Source: a virus
Direction: 5' to 3' (one strand)
Length of the DNA: 60,448 bases
Virus record (IMG/VR): IMGVR_UViG_3300010149_000020
Location: 1 to 60,448 of that record
In this document: positions 53,275 to 60,316 of the stretch, in pieces
Position numbering within the stretch: position 1 is the first letter of the stretch
Layout of the letters: every line of letters begins with the position of its first letter
Translations under genes and position numbers: made by a program
Notes under the pieces: model-generated
Seen by the model: only the letters and a program-made list of their open reading frames with translations
What the model was told of the DNA's origin: nothing
Databases searched by the model: none

Positions 53275-54068
53275 TATCCTTCCCTCCAAACAGGTTTTCC
53301 TCCCACAGTCAGCAGACGGGGGTTATCGGAATGTGGTTCAATCTCCTCCAAAAATGTTCGTGCGGATGGATGCAGATTTATGTCTTGGAAATTGCCTATT
53401 TCCTCCAAAAGTGCCGTTGCTGGAATTTGAACATTGAACTTGTCCAGCGTTTGTTGAAGTTGTTCTCCTGTCGATTGTCCTTTGCTGTTTCTGCTCGGCC
53501 AGTAATCGTCAGTATTGATTCTGGTCATGTCGGGGTCAAGAAGTCGCCAATTGCCCGTTTGATCCATCCCCCAATTCGTTGATGCTCGATCCGAGAACAT
53601 ATGCTCCAATGCAAGATCAGCAATTCCTTTCGTTGGGCGACCCTTTACCCCTTTTCCCGTATCAACAGCAGATGTGTCGAGTCGTGGTTGAATCAAGTAA
53701 TCACCCATCATATCCAACTCCGAGGCAACAGGAAAACCGAACTCCTCTAAAATTTCAGGAAACCTTCGGTAATCTTCATCAGCCCATGAAGCGGGGTGGC
53801 CTTGCCGCTCAAAAATTGTCTGAGCGGGTTCACCCCCTTCAACGATTGGCAACTTAACAACAAAACGATCATCGTGGGGGTGAGGATAAACATCAAAATA
53901 CGCGCCGCTTCCCATCCTTGATGGTTCATACGAATCGTCATTCAATCTGTCAAGCGTGTTGGTTTCGTATTTGTGATCATTGGGTAAAACAGGCAACTTA
54001 AATGCTGATTCCCGCCATTTTGGATTATATTCCTTCACCAAATTCCATGCTTGATCGAAGGCGGTCAA
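53271..54068 (-). CDS. Tagged protein-kinase-like protein
   Basis: 265 residues from TTG 54068 (TTGA overlap). N-terminal tag TAFDQAWNLVKEY. Kinase-like landmarks follow in order: Gly-rich loop RMGSGAYFDVYPHPHDD (51-67), VAIK-type Lys72 in FVVKLP, hinge region around MGDYLIQPRLD (121-131), a catalytic-loop-like SDRASTNWG with Asp160 and Asn165, and a DFG-like LLDPD (177-180 region). The HRD His is absent, so it is an atypical kinase or aminoglycoside-kinase-type enzyme. It could phosphorylate a host target after infection. Confidence 0.6.
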   Translation of the reverse strand: MTAFDQAWNLVKEYNPKWRESAFKLPVLPNDHKYETNTLDRLNDDSYEPSRMGSGAYFDVYPHPHDDRFVVKLPIVEGGEPAQTIFERQGHPASWADEDYRRFPEILEEFGFPVASELDMMGDYLIQPRLDTSAVDTGKGVKGRPTKGIADLALEHMFSDRASTNWGMDQTGNWRLLDPDMTRINTDDYWPSRNSKGQSTGEQLQQTLDKFNVQIPATALLEEIGNFQDINLHPSARTFLEEIEPHSDNPRLLTVGGKPVWREGY

Positions 54069-55279
54069 TCCAAGAACCTCCTTTTCGTACTCTCAGGCAT
54101 ATTTCGGGTCGCAAGAACCTCGATCTGGGGCAATTTGTTGGCCTTCGGTTTCCGCATCCATGGGAATACATCGGCGTCAATATCAAGCAAATCATCAATG
54201 AGTTCTCGATATGGATCCGTTTCGTCCCTTGGGAACAGATAATTGGAATAAATCGATGGCCCCGTGTGTTCTCCCATCAAATCAACAACATCTCGTTGAT
54301 CGTCATCGTATTGCATTCCCCAATCCTGTTTGACGTCGCCACCATATTCCACTTTCCGACTCATGTACGGAGGATCCCAATAAGCCAAATGACGTGGCGT
54401 CAAGAAATTAAACGCATCACGGAAGTCCTCATTGTAAATTTCAATGTCTTTCATGGCGTTTGACCATGGAGATATGTCCAAACGGCCAACATCACCAGGC
54501 ATTATCCTATAATTTGGATGACCTGGTGGTTTTGCTGCTTTTCGATAGGCAATACCTCCATATCGGCCATCCGTGTACCAATTTTGTGGCGTTTGATCCC
54601 ACGGCTTGAATGAAAACATTCCATCACGCTGAGTATTGTTTGCCCCAATCATCAACTCTGCCAAGAATTTATTCTCATCGGGGGTCAAAGGAGTTCCTTC
54701 AACATCACGGATCCGTCGAAGATAGTTGATCGTATCAACCATTTCCGACAATTCTTCTGCACTTCTTGGCATTGAAACCTCTCCAAGGCCACCTCGAACT
54801 TGCTCCATGATGTTTGTGAGATCAGGATTGATGTCATTGTAAATTGCATCCTTTCCTGCTCCGAATCCCATCAAAAATGATCCGCTGCCGCCGAATAACT
54901 CTGCTGGTGCAGTATCACGGCGAACGTCGTTTGCTAAAGTCCTAAGACGTGGCATCAATGAGGTCTTTCCACCGATCCAATTCATGAAAGTGGGCATCAT
55001 TTCGTCTTTACCTTGAAATCCTGCGAGGTTGGTTAGGGCGTCGGACGTTCCTTCTCGATGCATTTGAGTCCATGGAACGCCACGGGCTTTGCCTCCAGGG
55101 GAGTTGCCTCCACCTTGAAACGGCAATTGAGGAAGAGGATTGGCTTTTTTGTCGTCAACAAAGCGATTGTAGTATCCCTGTATCGAAGGAAGGATCTCAT
55201 CGATGTCATCGTACTCCTTTCCTTCCCAAATAATTCCTTTTTCGATATGATCCCATGCTTGATCAAATGCACGGGTCAT
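54065..55279 (-). CDS. Tagged DNA adenine N6-methyltransferase, D12 class
   Basis: 404 residues, start behind GGAG. N-terminal tag RAFDQAWDHIEKG, then a linker of about 80 residues, then the methyltransferase: FMNWIGGKTSLMP (motif X, 98-110), AELFGGSGSFLMGF (motif I, 126-139), AIYNDINPDL, and catalytic WDPPYMS (301-307). The tag and linker are extra to the normal Dam layout, so this enzyme shows that the tag is separate from the catalytic domain. It presumably methylates adenine in a short target. Confidence 0.85.
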   Translation of the reverse strand: MTRAFDQAWDHIEKGIIWEGKEYDDIDEILPSIQGYYNRFVDDKKANPLPQLPFQGGGNSPGGKARGVPWTQMHREGTSDALTNLAGFQGKDEMMPTFMNWIGGKTSLMPRLRTLANDVRRDTAPAELFGGSGSFLMGFGAGKDAIYNDINPDLTNIMEQVRGGLGEVSMPRSAEELSEMVDTINYLRRIRDVEGTPLTPDENKFLAELMIGANNTQRDGMFSFKPWDQTPQNWYTDGRYGGIAYRKAAKPPGHPNYRIMPGDVGRLDISPWSNAMKDIEIYNEDFRDAFNFLTPRHLAYWDPPYMSRKVEYGGDVKQDWGMQYDDDQRDVVDLMGEHTGPSIYSNYLFPRDETDPYRELIDDLLDIDADVFPWMRKPKANKLPQIEVLATRNMPESTKRRFLD

Positions 55280-55427
55280 GAACTCCGCATAAGCGAATAT
55301 GGCTTAATTCCTTCGTTAGAAAGAGAGACTTTATGACAGTTATTTGCAACCGAGAACATGGCGGTGGAATGCGCTTTGGCTCAAAAGTGGTTTTGGGCTT
55401 TAACACTTTCACCTTCCTTTGTCGCAT
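55263..55427 (-). CDS. Possible small basic protein upstream of methyltransferase
   Basis: 54 residues from ATG 55427, with a purine-rich AGGGTGG upstream and an overlap of 17 bases with the methyltransferase start. It is strongly basic (MRQRKVKVLKPKT) with two cysteines and no clear fold. A promoter-like box lies about 50 bases upstream. It may be a real leader gene or only a chance frame. Confidence 0.3.
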   Translation of the reverse strand: MRQRKVKVLKPKTTFEPKRIPPPCSRLQITVIKSLFLTKELSHIRLCGVHDPCI

Positions 55428-55470
55428 CCGCCGCCACCCTTTCAGCAAAAAAAAACCGCATGAAATGGCC

Positions 55471-55480
55471 TTATTTTATC
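55471..55480 (-). promoter_or_regulatory. Candidate promoter for methyltransferase-kinase genes
   Basis: The minus strand reads GGGATAAAATAAGG. The box GATAAAATAA would place a start near 55450, 23 bases before the small gene at 55427 and 170 before the methyltransferase. A T9 run (55447-55455) lies between, which could instead weaken transcription. Confidence 0.35.
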
Positions 55481-55508
55481 CCGTCGTGGTTCCCGACGAG
55501 ATCTAAAC

Positions 55509-55515
55509 AAAAAAA
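55509..55515 (-). terminator. Oligo-T terminator
   Basis: T7 followed by GTTT on the minus strand, 17-23 bases after the stop of the small gene at 55532. Archaeal termination usually needs only such T-runs. Together with the TATA box at 55711-55720 it closes a short transcription unit. Confidence 0.45.
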
Positions 55516-55531
55516 TTCCATTCCAGTTTTT

Positions 55532-55690
55532 TCAAGGTTTGAATCCACACGACTCTATGCTACGCAGATTGGGACGAATTCCCCCTGTATAGCCGATCAA
55601 CCCGTATTTCTGCATAAGATACAACGTATGACGCTGTGCAGGGGTTGTCGTGCGGTGGCCTCGAAGACCGGAAGCAAAGACACTTGCCAC
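55532..55690 (-). CDS. Small gene of a self-contained, probably leaderless unit
   Basis: 52 residues from GTG 55690 (MASVFASGLRGHRTTTPAQR at the start), basic, with no recognised family. A strong TATA-like TAAATATATA is centred 25 bases upstream of the GTG, so the transcript would begin at or next to the start codon, as in leaderless archaeal mRNA, and an oligo-T run follows the stop. The same unit could instead be a non-coding RNA of about 180 bases. Confidence 0.4.
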   Translation of the reverse strand: MASVFASGLRGHRTTTPAQRHTLYLMQKYGLIGYTGGIRPNLRSIESCGFKP

Positions 55691-55710
55691 GGTTAATGCT
55701 ACCAATCCGC

Positions 55711-55720
55711 TATATATTTA
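55711..55720 (-). promoter_or_regulatory. Strong TATA box of archaeal type
   Basis: Minus strand AGAAGAG then TAAATATATA. The purine-rich lead resembles a BRE and the box is the best TATA match in the window. Expected start at about 55690. Confidence 0.5.
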
Positions 55721-55748
55721 CTCTTCTCAGTCCTGTTAAGGCTGTGGA

Positions 55749-55871
55749 TCAACCTCTCCACTTCAACAATCGTTTCGTTTGCTTAGGCTTTTTATGAATG
55801 CATTTGCCACAGATTCCGCGACTGGGGTGGAGCATGTTTGCAATTCTGGAGCAGGATGGACATCGTACCAT
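55749..55871 (-). CDS. Small zinc-ribbon protein
   Basis: 40 residues from ATG 55871. Two CxxC pairs (RCPSCSR and ICGKCIH) form a zinc ribbon, followed by a basic end (KKPKQTKRLLKWRG). Similar tiny ribbon proteins are common in archaea and their viruses. A palindrome lies immediately before its start (55873-55888). Confidence 0.6.
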   Translation of the reverse strand: MVRCPSCSRIANMLHPSRGICGKCIHKKPKQTKRLLKWRG

Positions 55872-55872
55872 G

Positions 55873-55888
55873 GACTCCGCACGGAGTC
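55873..55888. repeat. Perfect 16-base palindromic hairpin
   Basis: GACTCCG-CA-CGGAGTC: two perfect 7-base arms around a 2-base loop, one base upstream of the ATG at 55871 and 24 bases after the stop of the gene at 55912. It may be an operator, or an RNA hairpin that covers the start of the zinc-ribbon gene. Confidence 0.6.
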
Positions 55889-55911
55889 TCACTTAAGAAT
55901 CAATCCCACGA

Positions 55912-56958
55912 TTACAACTCAACGTCGTGTCGAGCATCCCTAAACGAAATCGAAGATCCAATCATTCGTCCTTTCTTTGATGACTCTTCCAATTCGGAGA
56001 TAAGTTGTCGGATGGTTTGATCCAGATTGGGGGAGTATTGTCGGTATCGCTTTGGAACTCTCTTCTGTTCTCGAATAGTATCTTCAAGAATCCTATCGAT
56101 TCGATCCTGCGTCAACATTTTGCGTTCATCATTTTGAAACGGTCGCTGAGAAACATAATCGTAAATGAGTCCATCCACATCAACATTCCCTGTTCCGAGT
56201 CGATGTCCATCTGCGCCAATCTGTTCATCGCTTAAATCACCATAATCAGCACCTTCAGCATCCGAATATCCGATAATTTCTTGATCGGCAAGATCTTGCC
56301 GACTCATGTCCCATGTTTCGGCATTCCAATCATCCCACATTGATATGAAATCATCATCATCATACGGGGTGTCTCTCAAATCGAGAATATGCCCCATGCG
56401 CTGATCCATTGGCTTCACATGCGGAGAATAATGCCGCAAATCACGCTGTACCAAATCCAAAGTATCACCCGAACTAAAAACAGAGTAAGGAACAATCGGT
56501 TCGGAATTCCCCATCACCTTGCTCCAAAATGCTTCAATTGGAGAGCGTGTGATTCCTTCGGGTGCTGAATACTCTTCCTGCCGCCGTATATGCATTGGTT
56601 GACCAGATTTAGGAATTGGGACTTTAGCAACATATTGCGAAGGACGATATTGATCCTGATCAGGTATTGAATGAACAACATGTTCGTACCCTCTGCCAAT
56701 ATCAACGGGAACCCTTCCCAACGGTTCACCCTCAGTAAAATGATAATCAAAATCAACATAACCATCCTCATCAAGAACAGGAGCGTACATTTCGCCATCA
56801 TTCCGATCAACATAAGTTCCATCGTCAAGTTCACGGTACAGCCCTTCGTTTGATCCTGGGAAACCACCATGGCGACTCATAAGTTGTTTGAAACGAGCAT
56901 ACGCCGCTTCATCGACTGTGGCCTTTATCAAATCCCACGACTGATCAAATACCCTCAC
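55912..56958 (-). CDS. Tagged protein, possibly a degenerate kinase-like fold
   Basis: 348 residues from GTG 56958 (GTGA overlap). N-terminal tag RVFDQSWDLIKAT. The middle has features that loosely recall a kinase: DIGRGYEHVVHSIPD (Gly-rich loop), QYVAKVPIP (Lys strand), IVPYSVFSSGDTLDLVQ (hinge). A later GADGHRLGTGNVDVDG could stand for catalytic and metal loops. It is more divergent than 53271-54068. The C-terminus is helical and basic (REQKRVPKRYRQY). Function unproven. Confidence 0.6.
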   Translation of the reverse strand: MRVFDQSWDLIKATVDEAAYARFKQLMSRHGGFPGSNEGLYRELDDGTYVDRNDGEMYAPVLDEDGYVDFDYHFTEGEPLGRVPVDIGRGYEHVVHSIPDQDQYRPSQYVAKVPIPKSGQPMHIRRQEEYSAPEGITRSPIEAFWSKVMGNSEPIVPYSVFSSGDTLDLVQRDLRHYSPHVKPMDQRMGHILDLRDTPYDDDDFISMWDDWNAETWDMSRQDLADQEIIGYSDAEGADYGDLSDEQIGADGHRLGTGNVDVDGLIYDYVSQRPFQNDERKMLTQDRIDRILEDTIREQKRVPKRYRQYSPNLDQTIRQLISELEESSKKGRMIGSSISFRDARHDVEL

Positions 56959-57482
56959 AGGTATCCTCTCCGTCGAAGAACATCCGCTTGCTGATCAAAT
57001 GGAATTCCCTCGATCAACATTGCTCCTGCCTCATGGGTATTTGTGCTTGGCTGAAAATCACTCAATCGCGCTTGCTCATATGAATCATTCCTCCAATCCT
57101 CATATGCCTCTGATCCAAGAGGCACATCAATTGCTGCGTGTCCCTGTTCGTGGACGATGGTGTCGATAATCCGTTGAATCATCTCGTCTTCATTCATCGG
57201 TATAGATCCTATGTCGTGTTCACGTACTCCAAAAACATCCCTCTTTGAATTCATGCCCCAGTCTTTATTGTGAAAAAACGGATTGGCTAAATTGTAAGCC
57301 GTGTAGTATGTACCGCCTTCTGCATTTTTTTGACCGTAGTTGAGAATATCAGGGCGGGGTTTCCCTCCTGGCTTGACTGTCGGCAGAGTATGCCGATACT
57401 GGGAGTATCTCGCTGTCATCGGATCTTTGGGATCAAGGTAAAAGGATTTCATAAAATCCCAAGACTGATCGAATGCGCTCAT
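56955..57482 (-). CDS. Tagged zincin-type metalloprotease-like protein
   Basis: 175 residues, start behind GAGGTGAT. N-terminal tag SAFDQSWDFMKSF. A zinc-protease helix lies at about residues 101-120: MIQRIIDTIVHEQGHAAIDV, with HEQGH (His111, Glu112, His115). A Glu about 35 residues later (THEAGAM) could be the third ligand, as in gluzincin-like proteins. It overlaps the next gene by 4 bases. A protease carried by the tag could act on host or virion proteins. Confidence 0.65.
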   Translation of the reverse strand: MSAFDQSWDFMKSFYLDPKDPMTARYSQYRHTLPTVKPGGKPRPDILNYGQKNAEGGTYYTAYNLANPFFHNKDWGMNSKRDVFGVREHDIGSIPMNEDEMIQRIIDTIVHEQGHAAIDVPLGSEAYEDWRNDSYEQARLSDFQPSTNTHEAGAMLIEGIPFDQQADVLRRRGYL

Positions 57483-57491
57483 CGAATCACC

Positions 57492-58445
57492 TCAAAATAA
57501 TTTTTGCTGAGGAACTGCTTCTTCTCTTTCCCGATCCTGATCCTTCATTTCTTGCCGCCTTCGCTGATAGTCTTCCCGCTTCGCTTTATCATCTCGCCAA
57601 GAACTAACACTATCCTCAATCCACTGGTTCGATGCTTTACCTGCATCGGTGCTTCTTGCCCAACTTTCTTCCAAATTATCATGGTCGAATTTATCGGTGT
57701 AGTTTTCTTTCCACGCCTTATCAGGGCCGTGTGTTTTGAATTTGGTTGTTGGACTGTTTGGAGGAATTTCCACTCCGTCTTTGTATTTCCTCCAAGGTCC
57801 AGTCGATCCAGTCGAAAATTCCTCTGCATCATCTATGGGTATTCTTGACAATTGATTTGGTTTTACGCCGCCAGCAATGTAGCGATAACGATTTGAGGCA
57901 TAGTCCGAACCCTTTTCCGGTTGTGTATCGATGTCTCCATAACGTCTTTTTGGCTCATCCATTGGGAGTTGATTCTCAAAAGCACCCGCCCGTACACCAT
58001 AGAAGCCAGGTCTTCCTGAAGAGTCTTTGTGTCCCGACAAGCCTTCGGCGTATGTTTTGGCAGTTTCATAGTCGGATGCTATTGAAACGTTTGCAGGGAT
58101 CTCATGATTCCATTGACCATTTTTTCCTCCAGGTTCCTCAGTCCACCTTCCGCTTCCAATTTGTGCAATTGGTTCATCGTTTGGAACAAGGCCCGTGTTC
58201 ATGAGTTTGGCGTCTTTCTCACTTGCAACTTGATCTCGCATTGCATCATAATCACCATCGAACTCTTGACGTAAGCGTTCACGCCAATTTTCCTGTCCTT
58301 CCTTCAATTTGACACCATGCCTGATCGAATGGTTTCTGCCATGGAATCCAACGACTGGACCCTGTGATGATGGGAAGTCAACGTGATGCTCGCCAAGTTC
58401 GGTTTGCCTTTTCAGCAGATCCCAAACATAATCAAATACGCTCAT
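57492..58445 (-). CDS. Tagged protein, possible ADP-ribosyltransferase-like fold
   Basis: 317 residues from ATG 58445 (ATGA overlap); a longer in-frame start exists. Tag SVFDYVWDLLKRQ. Later segments recall ADP-ribosyltransferases: VVGFHGRNHSIRHG, then VSIASDYETAKTYAEGL and FYGVRAGAF. The C-terminal third is strongly charged (REDYQRRRQEMKDQDRERE). The catalytic residues are not certain. Confidence 0.55.
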   Translation of the reverse strand: MSVFDYVWDLLKRQTELGEHHVDFPSSQGPVVGFHGRNHSIRHGVKLKEGQENWRERLRQEFDGDYDAMRDQVASEKDAKLMNTGLVPNDEPIAQIGSGRWTEEPGGKNGQWNHEIPANVSIASDYETAKTYAEGLSGHKDSSGRPGFYGVRAGAFENQLPMDEPKRRYGDIDTQPEKGSDYASNRYRYIAGGVKPNQLSRIPIDDAEEFSTGSTGPWRKYKDGVEIPPNSPTTKFKTHGPDKAWKENYTDKFDHDNLEESWARSTDAGKASNQWIEDSVSSWRDDKAKREDYQRRRQEMKDQDREREEAVPQQKLF

Positions 58446-59854
58446 TCGCCCCGCTCCCTCATGCCTCTCCATTCGGAATCATCATCAATCTCTCGACCTT
58501 GGTTCTTTCTCCAAAGACCTTCGCTCCCATCGGAAAGGTGGTCCGATGGTTTGATCCGATAACCCAACTCTCGAACGAGATCGTAAATGGCTTGACCCAT
58601 TCCCTTTCTTCGATAAGGTTCGGAAACATACGGGCTAACTCCCAAGACTGATCTGTCGGGAGGGTATCGCATTTCATCCAGTCCAATTGGCTCATCCTCG
58701 TCGCGGTAATGAACGTTTGAAGTGGCAATCTTTCGGCCAATGTTTGGATCAAAACCAGAATCCTGATCTGGAGGGTAATCTATGTCCACGTTGAAATCAT
58801 GCGAATACGAAGGAGTTGAAATCACCATTGGATACCGCTGTTGATCATTGGGATCAACGAAATCTGCAACGTGCATTCGCTTGTCGTTCTCTGCATCCTC
58901 TGCCGAATACATGAACGGCTTGATCGAATCAAGATCCAAAGGAGCCTTCATCACCATGTCCCAAGCAATCTCGAACGGATCCTCGCTTGCTGTGAAATCC
59001 AAATGATTGACATCACCAAATTGATTCCCTTTGCAAGAATCGTATTCCAACTTCGCTTGTCGCAATTCATCAAGACATTCTTTGATTGCAACAAATGGCG
59101 TGGGATTCATCCTATGCAACATTGCCTTTGCGTCAGGATCAATGTAAAAGGAAAGTAATTCTTCGGCATATTGAGTCAAATCATCAAGCGCATCCTCTAA
59201 ATCAGCGCAATCTTCATCTTGCATAAATTCCATATCGTCAAAGAGCAATTCGGCGGTTGTACCATGGTACTTGTGATTGAGTCGAATCAATTCGGTTCGC
59301 AGATCCTCACAGCAATCATTACCTTGAGGAGGGATCTCATTCATCCCAACTCCTGTGATCTCATCATCGCCCACGTAGGGCGGATCCTCAACCTTCATCC
59401 ATTCAGGGGCAAGGCGATTATCCATTGGACGACCACCCTCATTTGCCTTTGCAATGTGATCGAAAGCAATTTCAAAAACATCGGAACTGGTGTATTTCAT
59501 CTCAAGATCTGCGCGATCATCGGGATCATACATAATGGGAACGCCATACATCGTATCCAGATCACCAACTTTCAATTCTTCTATCGGCTTGTCATACGCA
59601 CCAACTCGGCCCAATTCAACTGAACCTTCGTTCATCCACTGGATAAATTTCGTATCTTCGCCGTGCTGCATTAAATCATACTCTGCGGCAATAGCCTCAA
59701 GGTGATAATTCGATTCAACAGGATCAAAAATGTCATTATTCAAATCAAAATACTTCATCACGATCAAGTTCAAACGTTCTTGTTCGGATGGATCTTTTGA
59801 AGAAAGCCACTTGTCAAAATCAAAAGGCGGATCATCGTCCAGATCCTCGCCCAT
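58442..59854 (-). CDS. Multidomain protein with two internal tags and C-terminal acetyltransferase
   Basis: 470 residues from ATG 59854. The frame stays open upstream and would add a CQRCERHIYAEDGYAG zinc-like segment, but no standard start lies near it, so the N-terminus is uncertain. Modules: an acidic N-terminal domain; tag DVFEIAFDHIAKA (about 127-139); a helical acidic domain; tag DPFEIAWDMVMKA (about 298-310); and a GNAT acetyltransferase domain whose CoA loop is EPYRRKGMGQAIYDLV. Each tag is preceded by TSSD or TASED, as if each marked a new unit of a polyprotein. Confidence 0.7.
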   Translation of the reverse strand: MGEDLDDDPPFDFDKWLSSKDPSEQERLNLIVMKYFDLNNDIFDPVESNYHLEAIAAEYDLMQHGEDTKFIQWMNEGSVELGRVGAYDKPIEELKVGDLDTMYGVPIMYDPDDRADLEMKYTSSDVFEIAFDHIAKANEGGRPMDNRLAPEWMKVEDPPYVGDDEITGVGMNEIPPQGNDCCEDLRTELIRLNHKYHGTTAELLFDDMEFMQDEDCADLEDALDDLTQYAEELLSFYIDPDAKAMLHRMNPTPFVAIKECLDELRQAKLEYDSCKGNQFGDVNHLDFTASEDPFEIAWDMVMKAPLDLDSIKPFMYSAEDAENDKRMHVADFVDPNDQQRYPMVISTPSYSHDFNVDIDYPPDQDSGFDPNIGRKIATSNVHYRDEDEPIGLDEMRYPPDRSVLGVSPYVSEPYRRKGMGQAIYDLVRELGYRIKPSDHLSDGSEGLWRKNQGREIDDDSEWRGMRERGE

Positions 59855-59960
59855 AGTTCCTGCATATCCATCTTCTGCATAAATGTGCCTTTCACAACGT
59901 TGACAACTTTTTCTGTGAAATTTTTCCGTGTAGCATCTGCGCTCTGCCGCCCCCCCCCGC

Positions 59961-59972
59961 AAAAAAAAAAAA
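59961..59972 (-). terminator. T12 run, possible terminator
   Basis: Twelve T on the minus strand between the GC-rich region and the first cargo gene. It could end a leftward transcript coming from outside the window. A G9 run follows two bases on; both runs are also places where sequencing errors occur. Confidence 0.4.
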
Positions 59973-60003
59973 CATTTCCAGGCATACCCCGCACAAAACA
60001 CAT

Positions 60004-60024
60004 CGCCCAGTCGCAGACTGGGCG
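60004..60024. repeat. 9-bp perfect hairpin with GCA loop
   Basis: Arms CGCCCAGTC (60004-60012) and GACTGGGCG (60016-60024) around loop GCA. The left arm shares CCCAGTC with the direct repeats further right. Confidence 0.75.
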
Positions 60025-60116
60025 CACCGCATCGCTGGCCGTGGCAGGGTGGGTGTCCGTGGTCGATCAAATGGCCCTCTAAACGACGTACTGCGAGCCT
60101 GGGGGGCGGCTCAAAT

Positions 60117-60137
60117 GGGCGGGTGGCACACCCGCCC
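60117..60137. repeat. Second 9-bp perfect hairpin with GCA loop
   Basis: Arms GGGCGGGTG (60117-60125) and CACCCGCCC (60129-60137) around loop GCA. Same stem length and same loop as the hairpin at 60004-60024, with different stem sequence. Confidence 0.75.
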
Positions 60138-60142
60138 CACCT

Positions 60143-60316
60143 CACCCAGTCGAAGGCGACACGATGGGTGGGCATTCTGTGGCGATAGGGGGTGCTATCC
60201 GCACATCTGTGGCGATGGGTGCGCCAACCGAGTCAAGCCCCCATTCTAAGCCCCAGAATCCATGCTTATCGACACATTTCAGGGCATCATCCGCACACCC
60301 AGTCGATCACCCAGTC
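60143..60316. repeat. Short direct repeats CACCCAGTC
   Basis: CACCCAGTC occurs at 60143-60151, 60296-60304 and 60308-60316. TCTGTGGCGAT occurs at 60176-60186 and 60206-60216, exactly 30 bases apart. The set resembles iterons or protein-binding sites more than coding sequence. Confidence 0.6.

Noticed and set aside
55536-55546. tRNA T-arm-like GGTTTGAATCC on the plus strand
   Set aside because: No matching acceptor, D or anticodon stems around it; it falls at the end of a minus-strand frame.
59855-60175. N-terminal extension of the multidomain protein, with a CQRCERHIYAEDGYAG segment
   Set aside because: The zinc-like segment could be real, but the frame runs through homopolymers into GC-rich repeat sequence and no usable start lies near; a sequencing error in the C9 or A12 run could hide the true start.
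60143-60316. CRISPR-like array
   Set aside because: Repeats are only 9-11 bases with irregular spacing and no spacer pattern.
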